A stretch of 64,000 nucleotides of DNA from Anabaena catenula FACHB-362 (GTDB lineage Bacteria > Cyanobacteriota > Cyanobacteriia > Cyanobacteriales > Nostocaceae), in assembly GCF_014698735.1 (NCBI RefSeq), contig NZ_JACJTQ010000003.1, positions 62,001 to 126,000 of the forward strand. Direction: 5' to 3'. Made by a program: the position numbers and the translations under genes. The number at the start of each line of letters is the position of its first letter. Position 1 is the first letter of the stretch. Below the pieces are notes generated by a model. It ran no database searches and had not been told where the DNA came from. It saw nothing but the letters and a program-made list of their open reading frames with translations. Positions 34,408 to 42,441 of the stretch are shown here, in pieces.

Positions 34408-34436
34408 TTGACAAACTTGTAAATAATGTTTAAGTT
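34408..34436 (+). promoter_or_regulatory. Candidate promoter of tetR
   Basis: TTGACA (34408-34413) is followed after 17 nt by TAAGTT (34431-34436). The -35 is a perfect consensus and the -10 is weak. The candidate operator at 34441-34460 lies just downstream, where it would overlap the start of transcription. Confidence 0.5.
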
Positions 34437-34440
34437 AATA

Positions 34441-34460
34441 AATAACGAGCGTTTGATATA
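34441..34460. promoter_or_regulatory. Candidate TetR operator upstream of tetR (half-conserved)
   Basis: AATAACGAGCGTTTGATATA resembles the perfect palindrome at 36419-36438: the left arm AATAACGA is identical and the right arm partly kept. It lies 13 bp before the tetR ATG. The sharing of this motif by two places in one gene cluster is the basis for calling it an operator. Confidence 0.5.
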
Positions 34461-34473
34461 GATAAACCGAGTT

Positions 34474-35073
34474 ATGCCGAAAATTGTTGATCATGAACAA
34501 TACCGCAAAGAATTACTCGGTGAGTGTTTCGATTTATTTGCCGAAAAAGGTTATGGTTCCATCACCATGCGGCAAATTGCTCAGAGGTTAAAGGTTTCTA
34601 CAGGTACGCTGTATCATTACTTCCCCAACAAACAAGCTTTGTTTGAGCAATTGGTGGAAGAAATTACTCAGCAAGATATAATTACAGCTTTAACAGAATT
34701 TAGAGGAAAGAATAACATATCTGAGTTGATGGAAGCCTTGGGTCAATACCTCGTTAAAAATGAGGAATACTTAATTAAGTGGACTTATGTCTGGATTGAT
34801 TTTTGTCAACATCAAGACTCAAAAACAATGCTGACTAATAGTACTGTTTTTAAACACGCTACTCAACGATGTCAGCAAGTAGCCTGTGATGTATTAGGTA
34901 TTCAAGATGTGGTGTTAGCATCCTTTGTTTTGAGCTTTGTGAACGGTGTAATTTTAGAAAAATTATGGGGTAATGAAAATATTGATTTTCCAGAACAATG
35001 TGAGATTTTAGGCATAATGTTGACGGCATATTTACAGCAAAAACCCAAACTTGAAATAATTAACTGCCGCTAA
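34474..35073 (+). CDS. TetR/AcrR family transcriptional regulator
   Basis: A 199-residue one-component repressor. The N-terminal HTH is typical: LFAEKGYGSITMRQIAQRLK followed by VSTGTLYHYFPNKQALFEQLV. The C-terminal ligand domain (about 65-195) is helical and not assignable to a ligand class. It heads a same-strand cluster with the DevB-, DUF2834-, DevC- and DevA-type genes, so it probably represses this exporter and itself until an effector binds. Palindromic candidate operators are at 34441-34460 and 36419-36438. Confidence 0.92.
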   Translation: MPKIVDHEQYRKELLGECFDLFAEKGYGSITMRQIAQRLKVSTGTLYHYFPNKQALFEQLVEEITQQDIITALTEFRGKNNISELMEALGQYLVKNEEYLIKWTYVWIDFCQHQDSKTMLTNSTVFKHATQRCQQVACDVLGIQDVVLASFVLSFVNGVILEKLWGNENIDFPEQCEILGIMLTAYLQQKPKLEIINCR

Positions 35074-35110
35074 CAACAGATAAAGTTCTTATTTTATTTG
35101 GGAGACTTAG

Positions 35111-36400
35111 ATGACTCAAAAGCTATTATTTAAAGCGAGAAATCCAGGTGTAATTTCTTTAGTAATAGGTGCTACTGCTATTACAGCCGGGATTGCTATC
35201 TATGGGATTTCTAATTTTGGACAAGTTGGGAAACAGCCTACACCAGAATTAGGAGAAACTGCTTCTATTTCGCAAAAAGTGACGGCTTTGGGAAGACTAG
35301 AACCGGAAACGGAGGTAATTAGCTTATCTGCACCTTTAGATTTGGATGGCGATCGCGTGGCGCAAGTGTTAGTTAAAGAAGGGGATAGTGTAAAAGCGGG
35401 ACAAGTCGTTGCAGTTTTAGATTCACGTGATAAATTACAAAATGCTGTTCTCCAAGCTGAGAAACAAGTTAGAGTTTCCCAAGCCAAACTTGAGCAAATC
35501 AAAGCTGGAGCAAAATCAGGAGATATTCAAGCACAGTTTGCGAGTGTTGAACGGATAAAAGCCCAATCTCAAGGAGATAAAAAACAACAACAAGAAAATA
35601 TTGCTCGTATAGAAGCACAATGGCAAGGTGATAGAATAGCTCAAGAAGCAACTATTAATAAATTAGCCGCAGAACTTAACAACGCCGAAGTAGAATCTCA
35701 ACGTTATCAAAAGTTATATTCTGAAGGGGCTATTTCTAATTCTGTGATTGATAGCAAACGCCTAAATTTTGAAACTGCTAAACAGCAATTAGGTGAAGCT
35801 AAAGCAGTTCTGAACCGAATTAACGCTACTGCTAAAAAGCAACTATCAGAAGCTAGAGTTGCACTAAACAGAATTAATACCACTGGAAATAAACAAGTTA
35901 CCGAAGCTAAAGCCACACTTAACAGTATTGCCGAAGTTCGTCCTGTAGATGTGAAATTAGCACAAACAGAAGTCGAAAGTGCGATCGCTATCCTCAAACG
36001 CGCCCAAATTGACCTAGAAGCGACTTATATTCGCGCCCCGATGACAGGTCAAATTCTGAAAATTCATACCCGTGCAGGCGAAAAAATTGATAACTCTGGT
36101 ATTGCAGACTTCGCCCAAACAGACCAAATGTTGGCAATTGCAGAAGTTTATCAAACTGATATTAACAAAATCAAACTCGGACAAAAAGCCGTAGTTACCA
36201 GTCAAGCATTTACAGGTGAATTGCAGGGAACAGTTGCACAAATTGGCTTACAAGTCAGCCGCCAAAACGTTTTTAGCAATCAGCCAGGGGAAAATTTAGA
36301 TAGCCGGGTGGTGGAAGTTAAAATTCGCCTCAACCCAGAAGATAGTAAGCGAGTTGGAGGTTTAACTAACTTGCAAGTACAAACAGCAATTGAATTGTAA
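35111..36400 (+). CDS. devB: ABC exporter membrane fusion protein (DevB/HlyD family)
   Basis: A 429-residue periplasmic adaptor linking an inner-membrane ABC pump to a TolC-like outer-membrane channel. One N-terminal helix (about 15-35) anchors it. The lipoyl half-motif LSAPLDLDGDRVAQVLVKEGDSVKAGQVVAVLDS is followed by a long alpha-hairpin (about 115-290, with a threefold repeated KQLSEARVALNRINTT-type segment), then the second lipoyl half and a beta-barrel. GGGAG stands 7 nt before the ATG. DevBCA of Anabaena exports heterocyst glycolipids; this looks like one of the several paralogous pumps, with unknown substrate. Confidence 0.9.
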   Translation: MTQKLLFKARNPGVISLVIGATAITAGIAIYGISNFGQVGKQPTPELGETASISQKVTALGRLEPETEVISLSAPLDLDGDRVAQVLVKEGDSVKAGQVVAVLDSRDKLQNAVLQAEKQVRVSQAKLEQIKAGAKSGDIQAQFASVERIKAQSQGDKKQQQENIARIEAQWQGDRIAQEATINKLAAELNNAEVESQRYQKLYSEGAISNSVIDSKRLNFETAKQQLGEAKAVLNRINATAKKQLSEARVALNRINTTGNKQVTEAKATLNSIAEVRPVDVKLAQTEVESAIAILKRAQIDLEATYIRAPMTGQILKIHTRAGEKIDNSGIADFAQTDQMLAIAEVYQTDINKIKLGQKAVVTSQAFTGELQGTVAQIGLQVSRQNVFSNQPGENLDSRVVEVKIRLNPEDSKRVGGLTNLQVQTAIEL

Positions 36401-36418
36401 AGTTTGTTTGCTGTTAAA

Positions 36419-36438
36419 AATAACGAATGTTCGTTATT
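36419..36438. promoter_or_regulatory. Perfect 20-bp palindrome, candidate TetR operator
   Basis: AATAACGAATGTTCGTTATT: two perfect 9-bp arms (AATAACGAA and TTCGTTATT) around TG. It sits 19-38 bp after the devB-type stop and 49 bp before the DUF2834 ATG, beside weak promoter-like boxes (TTGAAT at 36390, TTAAAA at 36414). The same left arm appears in front of tetR, which suggests a second, internally regulated promoter for the DUF2834-devC-devA part. Confidence 0.65.
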
Positions 36439-36486
36439 AATTAGCTGAAATTGCAACCTAATAACTACTTTGTGGTGAATTAAATC

Positions 36487-36822
36487 ATGCTGACATCTAT
36501 ATACATATCGCTTGCTATTCTCGGCTTAATTCTTCCATATTCTCAGTTTATTCCCTTTATATTAGAGCATGGATTTGATATAAAACTGTTTTTTGAACAA
36601 CTTTTTGCTAATAAAATATCTGGTTTTTTTGGAATGGATGTAATTGTTTCTTCTCTCGTATTTTGGGTATTTGTATTTGGAGAAGGAACAAGGCTAAAAA
36701 TGCAAAATCTGTGGATTTACATTGCTTGTAATCTTACGGTTGGCGTTTCCTTTGGTCTGCCCTTATTTTTGTTGATGCGACAACGGCAGATAGAACAACA
36801 GAGTGAGCAACTTAGTTATTAA
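36487..36822 (+). CDS. DUF2834 family membrane protein
   Basis: A 111-residue protein with three membrane helices (about 3-24, 50-66, 75-97). The order LYISLAILGLILPYSQFIPF-like opening, a loop with NKISGFFGMDVIVSSLVFWVF, then IYIACNLTVGVSFGLPLFLLMR is the DUF2834 pattern. Function unknown. It sits inside a DevBCA-type operon between adaptor and permease, 14 bp before the permease ATG, so it probably serves the pump or its regulation. Confidence 0.85.
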   Translation: MLTSIYISLAILGLILPYSQFIPFILEHGFDIKLFFEQLFANKISGFFGMDVIVSSLVFWVFVFGEGTRLKMQNLWIYIACNLTVGVSFGLPLFLLMRQRQIEQQSEQLSY

Positions 36823-36836
36823 AAGGCGCTTACAAA

Positions 36837-38018
36837 ATGTTATTTCAACTATTTCGCAAAACGCCTCTAGCTTGGCGACAGTTAATGAAAGAAAAAACGC
36901 GGCTGGCTATCGCAGTCGCTGGGATTACTTTTGCAGATATGCTGATGTTTATTCAGATGGGTTTTGAAAGTGCGTTATTTGATGCAGCTATTCAACCACA
37001 TCGAAATTTACAAGCAGATTTAGTTTTAATTAACCCCCAATTTGAAACTCTGTTTTCAGTTAAAAGCTTTTCTAGAGAAAGACTATATCAAGCATTGAGT
37101 TATGATGGTGTTAAGTCTGTAAGTTCGATTTATATTAGTACCGGACAATGGCGAAATCCACAAACACGAATTGATCGAGCTATCTTAATTTGGGGTGTAG
37201 ATCCAGATCAACCTGGATTGAGATTTCCTGAAGTCCAAAAAAATAAAGATTATCTCAAGCCACTAAATCAAGTTATGTTTGATCAAGCCAGTCGTCCTGA
37301 ATATGGTGCTGTGGGTGATATCTTTAAAAACACGGGTAATTTTCAAACAGAACTAAATAGTAAATTTGTTAGTGTCAAAGGTTTATTTAGTAATGGTGCT
37401 TCCTTTGCGGCTGATGGTAATGTTATCACTAGTGATTCGACGTTTTTACAATTATTTCCTACCCGCAAAGCTGATCAAATTGAAGTTGGGTTAATTACTC
37501 TCCAACCAGGTGCTGATATTGAAAAAGTCAAAGCACAACTGAGAACAGGATTAAACCCAGATCAAAAAAATCCCTTTGTTCAAGTTGATACTCCTGAAGG
37601 ATTTGCTCAAAAAGAAAAAAATTACTGGGCTAATGGGACTGGAATTGGTTTTATTTTCGGTTTGGGTGTAGGAGTTGGGTTTATTGTCGGTATCGTGATT
37701 GTTTATCAAATTCTTTATTCTGATGTTGCCGATCATTTACCAGAATACGCCACTCTCAAAGCAATGGGTTACAGCGATAGTTATTTTTTGGTAGTTTTGC
37801 TGCAAGAGGCATTGTTTTTAGCTGTCTTGGGTTATTTACCTGCATTTTTTCTATCTTTTGGGCTGTATCAACTCACTTATTCTGCTACATTGCTGCCCAT
37901 TTTTATGAAAACAGATCGAGCAATTAATGTTTTTATTTTAACGGTGATTATGTGTAGTGTTTCTGGGGCAATTGCTATTAGAAAATTACGTTCTGCTGAT
38001 CCGGCTGATGTTTTTTAA
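36837..38018 (+). CDS. devC: ABC exporter permease DevC family
   Basis: A 393-residue MacB/FtsX-type permease. There is one helix near the N terminus (about 25-42), a large periplasmic domain (about 45-265) and three C-terminal helices (about 270-295, 318-345, 355-380). The opening TPLAWRQLMKEKTRLAIAVAGITFADMLMFIQMG is characteristic of the DevC group. Its partners are the DevB adaptor and DevA ATPase on either side. Confidence 0.93.
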   Translation: MLFQLFRKTPLAWRQLMKEKTRLAIAVAGITFADMLMFIQMGFESALFDAAIQPHRNLQADLVLINPQFETLFSVKSFSRERLYQALSYDGVKSVSSIYISTGQWRNPQTRIDRAILIWGVDPDQPGLRFPEVQKNKDYLKPLNQVMFDQASRPEYGAVGDIFKNTGNFQTELNSKFVSVKGLFSNGASFAADGNVITSDSTFLQLFPTRKADQIEVGLITLQPGADIEKVKAQLRTGLNPDQKNPFVQVDTPEGFAQKEKNYWANGTGIGFIFGLGVGVGFIVGIVIVYQILYSDVADHLPEYATLKAMGYSDSYFLVVLLQEALFLAVLGYLPAFFLSFGLYQLTYSATLLPIFMKTDRAINVFILTVIMCSVSGAIAIRKLRSADPADVF

Positions 38019-38042
38019 GCTTTAGAACCCTACCTCCAACCG

Positions 38043-38067
38043 CTCCCCGCTGTTTCGTGGAGGGGAG
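38043..38067. repeat. Small stem-loop between devC- and devA-type genes
   Basis: CTCCCC and GGGGAG pair around the 13-nt spacer GCTGTTTCGTGGA. It could be an RNA processing or attenuation structure, or only a dispersed repeat. Confidence 0.4.
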
Positions 38068-38109
38068 TGAAAAAGCAATCTTGACTAATTTTAATACCAA
38101 AAAAATCCT

Positions 38110-38847
38110 ATGTTGCAAGTGTCTGCTAAATCTAATATTGCTTCAGAAACGGTAATTAATGTTTCTAACCTCAATCATTATTTTGGTGATGGAGGGCTGC
38201 GTAAACAAGCCTTATTTGATATTAATTTGGAGATTAAAGCTGGCGAAATTGTGATTATGACGGGGCCTTCCGGTTCAGGGAAAACTACCCTGTTGTCACT
38301 GATGGGGGGCTTGCGTTCTGCCCAAGAAGGGAGTTTGCAAATTTTAGGACAAGAAATGTGCAGTGCGAGTAAAGGACAATTAACTAAGTTGCGTCGCCAA
38401 ATTGGTTATATTTTTCAGGCGCATAACCTGATGACTTTTTTAACCGCCAAAGAAAATGTACGGATGTCTTTAGAGTTGCATGAAGATTATTTGCAAGGAG
38501 ATATTAACGCCAAAGCTATAGCTATGTTGGAAACTGTTGGTTTGGGAAATCGTGTCGATTACTATCCAGAGAGTTTATCAGGGGGACAAAAGCAACGGGT
38601 TGCTATTGCCCGCGCTTTAGTTAGTCATCCTCAAATAGTATTAGCTGACGAACCCACAGCAGCACTTGATAAAAAATCTGGACGTGATGTGGTGGAATTA
38701 ATGCAAAAATTAGCTAAAGAACAAAATTGTACCATTTTGCTAGTCACCCACGATAACCGGATTCTCGATATAGCTGATCGCATCGTTTACATGGAAGATG
38801 GTCAATTGAAGAATGATGGAGTAGATATTGGAGTCAAAGTAAATTAA
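38110..38847 (+). CDS. devA: ABC exporter ATP-binding protein, DevA family
   Basis: A 245-residue ATPase of the LolD/MacB type. Walker A GPSGSGKTTLL, Q loop in IFQAHNLMTFLTAKEN, signature SLSGGQKQRVAIARAL, Walker B IVLADEPTAALD and the switch His in LLVTHDNRI are all present, so it should be active. It completes the export operon begun at 35111 and converges on the XRE-type gene, 7 bp apart. Confidence 0.94.
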   Translation: MLQVSAKSNIASETVINVSNLNHYFGDGGLRKQALFDINLEIKAGEIVIMTGPSGSGKTTLLSLMGGLRSAQEGSLQILGQEMCSASKGQLTKLRRQIGYIFQAHNLMTFLTAKENVRMSLELHEDYLQGDINAKAIAMLETVGLGNRVDYYPESLSGGQKQRVAIARALVSHPQIVLADEPTAALDKKSGRDVVELMQKLAKEQNCTILLVTHDNRILDIADRIVYMEDGQLKNDGVDIGVKVN

Positions 38848-38854
38848 TACTCTT

Positions 38855-39292
38855 TTATTTAAAGATAATTTCCTCCCGGATTTCCAGATTAAGAGTGTTT
38901 TGAATTTTCAAAAGTTTTGTCAAACTAGCACTAGCATATCCATTTGCTTCATCACGTTGTACCTGTTGAGGTTTAACTCCTAAAAGTTTGGCAAAACTCT
39001 CTTGAGTGTGTCCGCGAATAATCCGCGCTTTGATTAGTGCTTCTGGTAATTTATCTAAACTATCATATTGCAAGCGCTCAATTTTATCTTGATTATTTTT
39101 GAGATTTTCGTACTCTTTTATGTCTTGAGTAAACTCCTCAATTTGGCTTTGTAAAGATTCTAAATAAGCTTCGTAGCATATCTGTTCATTTTCATCTTCT
39201 GGCACTAGGTTACTTTTAAGTTGAGCTATTGCCAACTCAAATTTTTTCATTTGTGCCTTAGTAATACTGTACTGCCATTCATTTAAAATCAT
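38855..39292 (-). CDS. XRE-type HTH protein, candidate antitoxin
   Basis: The ATG at 39292 (MILNEWQYSITKAQMKKFEL) is chosen; the longer frame starts at a TTG at 39340. The 145-residue protein has a charged, probably coiled-coil N-terminal region (about 15-85), then an XRE HTH near the C terminus (about 90-140: IKARIIRGHTQESFAKLLGV, QQVQRDEANGYASASLTKLL). It is 142 bp downstream of a nucleotidyltransferase-like gene on the same strand, which together look like a toxin-antitoxin pair. HTH identification is firm; the antitoxin role is inference. Confidence 0.8.
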   Translation of the reverse strand: MILNEWQYSITKAQMKKFELAIAQLKSNLVPEDENEQICYEAYLESLQSQIEEFTQDIKEYENLKNNQDKIERLQYDSLDKLPEALIKARIIRGHTQESFAKLLGVKPQQVQRDEANGYASASLTKLLKIQNTLNLEIREEIIFK

Positions 39293-39434
39293 AGTGTTTA
39301 ACCTATAAATCATTTGTTTAGTTGTGGCATTACCTAACAATTAAAATTAATTAGGTAATGCTAATTCATTACTTTATTGCTGATTTTGAATGATCAGTAA
39401 TCAACCTCAGCAAAAAATATTTCGCCTCCTATTC

Positions 39435-39866
39435 TTACAGATTAACTGCAACTATACCTTTGATATTGCTATTTTTATCTCGCTGAAAAAAATCCAAATA
39501 CGTAGTAAAAGGATCAATCTGAAAGTCTGCCATGAAAAATTCACCGCGATACTTATTTTTCTGTTCAAACCTTCCATTGCTAGACTTTAAGAGAATAGGG
39601 TCTAGTTTTTGCAAGAGTTTAAAATCTACGTGATTTTTTTCGTAACAAACATCGAAGTCATTAGGAAGTCTTTTAGTAGTTACAAAACTTCCACCTATAT
39701 AAATTCTCTGACAACCACATTGCTTTAATATCTCACACCCTTGTTTGAGTCCAAATAAAAGATTTTTTCGGCGTTTGTTGTAAGCTAGATACTCTTCAAT
39801 TTCCTCCCAAGTGGCCAAATGAATACCTGGTAATAAATTGCCATTTTGGTCGAATGTAAAAGTCAT
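39435..39866 (-). CDS. Minimal nucleotidyltransferase-like protein, candidate toxin (DUF6932-like)
   Basis: A 143-residue protein with the polymerase-beta-type nucleotidyltransferase signature: GGSF in IYIGGSFVTTKRLPNDFDVC, where GS and DFD stand at the spacing of GS...DxD. A third acidic residue may be in FQIDPFTT. The N terminus (FDQNGNLLPGIHLATWEEIE) matches what I recall of DUF6932 proteins. Such minimal NTases often act as toxins or with antitoxins. It is upstream of the XRE gene on the same strand. Compared with MNT antitoxins it is larger and more C-terminally extended. Confidence 0.75.
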   Translation of the reverse strand: MTFTFDQNGNLLPGIHLATWEEIEEYLAYNKRRKNLLFGLKQGCEILKQCGCQRIYIGGSFVTTKRLPNDFDVCYEKNHVDFKLLQKLDPILLKSSNGRFEQKNKYRGEFFMADFQIDPFTTYLDFFQRDKNSNIKGIVAVNL

Positions 39867-40479
39867 AATTAATTTTGATTCCAGAATTTTGCATTATTCC
39901 TCCAATAAATTCAATAAATTCACCGATTAGACTTAAATAGAATTAGACATCAGCTTGTGATTTACAAAGCTTTGATACTTATTTCTAGATTAATTTGTCG
40001 GTGTTAATAGAAGAATTTACGGCTTATGTGAATTAGTATTGAAACTCTTGTGATTTCGTTGATAATTCCAAAATTATCGTGTTGGGAAACCCTGGAAAAA
40101 CTTATAAAACAACAAGATTTTTCAACTCACGTAAAGGCGTAATTGGCGTTGCATATTTGTGGGCTGATAGGGGCTGGAAACATTAAAATTCTGTTCCGCA
40201 GTCAATAAAATCATTCCATTATTCAGCAACGGCGCGTAATTTTGTAGTTGAATACAATGAAATTCTTCTATATCTAATAATAGTACAACAAAATTGTTGT
40301 GTCAATATATGAGCTAACAAGAAATTCAAAATTAATCTCTACCAAAAAACTCGCAGCCATTAAGCAATGCAGACACGATTGTAAAATAACGCACTCTCCT
40401 CCCAGACATCCCCTACTTATAGTTGTCTCTAAGCAACAATCTGTTAATCTAGCATTGTTGAGAATTGGCAAAATAGTGA
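39867..40479. other. 613-bp spacer, no recognisable content
   Basis: AT-rich spacer between the divergent NTase-like and ExbB-like genes. The reading frames present are short, overlapping and lack ribosome-binding sites. I see no hairpin, heptamer array or known repeat family in it. Confidence 0.5.
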
Positions 40480-41115
40480 ATGGAAATTAATAATCTGTTT
40501 AAATCGGGTGGGGTGGTCATGTGGCCACTGCTGTTTTTTTCAGTATTAGCAGTGGCGCTAATTATTGAACGTATCACCTTTTGGGTAAGGCTAAGTGGTC
40601 GTCAAAATCGAGTAGTCCGGGAGGTGCTAAAGTTTTATCGTCAAGGTAATGTAGTTAGTGCTTTAGATCATTTGCACAACAATGCTGATTTACCCGTCGC
40701 CCGGATTTTTTTAGCAGCTTTAGAATTAGAAGAACCAACCCCAGAGGAATTCCGCTTGGCTTTAGAAAGTGAAGCACAGGGAGAAATTCCTTTACTCAAA
40801 AGGTTCCAAAACATTTTTGATACAATTATTGGTCTTGCTCCCCTGTTGGGACTTCTCGGCACAGTTTTGGGGTTAATTGCTTCTTTTGCTTCTTTAAATA
40901 TTGGCGATGTCGGTGGTACACAAACCGCTGGTGTCACGTCTGGGATTAGTGAAGCCTTGGTATCCACAGCTTCAGGTTTAGTTGTTGCTATCATTACTCT
41001 TTTCTTTGCCAATACCTTTCGGGGACTCTATATAAGGCAGATTGCTTGGATTCAAGAATATGGTGGACAGTTAGAATTACTTTACCGCCGTAGCTATGAA
41101 AGAGGGGATAAATAA
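40480..41115 (+). CDS. exbB: MotA/TolQ/ExbB proton channel family protein
   Basis: A 211-residue membrane protein with three helices (about 13-33, 116-140, 155-180). The core is characteristic: FQNIFDTIIGLAPLLGLLGT followed by VLGLIASFASL, and GISEALVSTASGLVVAI. ExbB pairs with ExbD and uses the proton gradient to energise TonB-dependent uptake. No exbD or tonB follows here; the next gene on the strand is an unrelated 68-residue protein. The partner must be encoded elsewhere. Confidence 0.9.
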   Translation: MEINNLFKSGGVVMWPLLFFSVLAVALIIERITFWVRLSGRQNRVVREVLKFYRQGNVVSALDHLHNNADLPVARIFLAALELEEPTPEEFRLALESEAQGEIPLLKRFQNIFDTIIGLAPLLGLLGTVLGLIASFASLNIGDVGGTQTAGVTSGISEALVSTASGLVVAIITLFFANTFRGLYIRQIAWIQEYGGQLELLYRRSYERGDK

Positions 41116-41234
41116 CGCTCTGACGCTATGATGCGGAGATTTTTTTTGATCAGCAATTAGCCAGACTTGATATTAGATAGTATTCTGAAATTATCAATAA
41201 CTGTTTTGGCTACTTGATTTTGAGGAGATAATCT

Positions 41235-41441
41235 ATGACTATTTGGGTAAATGAGCAAATTGATCCATCGGGTATGATTTATGCCTGCATTGCCTGTTGC
41301 AATGAATCTCAGGCTCAAGATTGTCATGAGTCCTTTAAGAAAGGTTTAACTGAGAAACAAAAATCTGATGGTTGGGTGGCACAATTAAGGTTAGTCGATT
41401 CTTGGGATCAAGTCCCAGTCAATGCGTTAAAACTCAATTAA
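41235..41441 (+). CDS. Small hypothetical protein (68 aa)
   Basis: A 68-residue soluble protein with a strong ribosome-binding site (GAGGAG about 8 nt before the ATG). It has four cysteines, three grouped as YACIACCNES and one in AQDCHESF, which could bind a metal. Ends in an ordered, hydrophobic stretch. No family recognised. Confidence 0.65.
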   Translation: MTIWVNEQIDPSGMIYACIACCNESQAQDCHESFKKGLTEKQKSDGWVAQLRLVDSWDQVPVNALKLN

Positions 41442-41785
41442 TCTTTTTTTACACACCTGTCAGCACTACATTTACCAAGTCGAAGGATTTTGGATCAATC
41501 CCATTAGCAAGTAACCTTGGTGTTCAAAATTAAAAATTAAAAATTAAAAACAGTTGCAGTAGGGGACACTTACCCCAACTCAACTGAGACTACTTGTAGA
41601 GGTATGGGTCTCAAACCCTTGAATTTATGATGAGGATTTGAGATTTTTTAGATTTATGATGGAAAATGCACAAGATTTACACACATAGTTTTGAGAAACC
41701 TTAAATATCAGAAAAAATTGCTGATTTTTTGGAACTTTTCAGAGTTATGATCTTGAAATAACAAACTTGCAAAACCCGAATAAAT
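41442..41785. other. 344-bp spacer with AAAATTA heptamers
   Basis: About three AAAATTA heptamers at about 41526-41550 are the only clear structure. A similar AT-rich repeat borders the potassium-channel start at about 48882-48950. No gene or operator recognised. Confidence 0.5.
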
Positions 41786-42346
41786 GTGGTGAATTATTCC
41801 AGCGTTTGCACTTCGGAGCAAGGCTGTCCCATGAATTTAGTTGGCAAAACGGGACAAGCGGTTCAAATTTCCATTCATAATCCTAGCCAATATATCTGTG
41901 CCAACTGCGAACAGATATTGCCAGATTGGAAACAGCAGCAGTTTTTATGGGTTGTGGTTGTCTTGCAGCAATCACGATATCCATTGGTGGAAAAAACAGC
42001 GCAAGTAGAGACAGAGAAAGAACGATTGCGAGAAAAGTTTATGCGGTTTGGTTGCGATTTGTCTTTTAATTTGCGCGATCGCGGTTATTTGACAGACCTC
42101 ATCGATCCTCGTACTGGCTATCCTTTACTTTCCCATCCTGGTGCAGTTCCCCACGACGACACAGCTGTGGCTACAGCTTTACTCAATTATCCTGTCATCA
42201 AAAATAAATGCCGTGTGCTAGTTCATCCTCAATGGGGTACTGCTGTTTATCCTAGCGTTTTGCTTTCCGAAGCTCCCCCAGAGATGATTGAATTGGTAAC
42301 GAGAGCGATCGCTCCTCTACACGGTTGGACGGAGTTACCACATTAG
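41786..42346 (+). CDS. MMADHC-like protein (methylmalonic aciduria and homocystinuria type D family)
   Basis: A 186-residue protein that resembles cyanobacterial proteins annotated as MMADHC-like as I recall them: ICANCEQILPDWKQQQFLWV, then TEKERLREKFMRFG, LIDPRTGYPLLSHPG and VHPQWGTAVYPSVLLSEAPPE. In animals MMADHC passes cobalamin cofactors to target enzymes; what it does in cyanobacteria is not known to me. Start codon is uncertain: GTG at 41786, GTG at 41789 or ATG at 41831, none with a clear ribosome-binding site. It converges with the large kinase-cyclase gene. Confidence 0.7.
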   Translation: MVNYSSVCTSEQGCPMNLVGKTGQAVQISIHNPSQYICANCEQILPDWKQQQFLWVVVVLQQSRYPLVEKTAQVETEKERLREKFMRFGCDLSFNLRDRGYLTDLIDPRTGYPLLSHPGAVPHDDTAVATALLNYPVIKNKCRVLVHPQWGTAVYPSVLLSEAPPEMIELVTRAIAPLHGWTELPH

Positions 42347-42441
42347 TATAAGGGATTTCCAAATCAAAACATATCCTATAGACAATAATCGTGAATGCAC
42401 AATTATGAGATGAGAAAAAACCTAACAATAAAGACTGAGTT

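Noticed and set aside
39390-39590. 66-aa plus-strand frame between the XRE and NTase genes
   Set aside because: It overlaps the NTase-like gene on the other strand and has no protein-like features.
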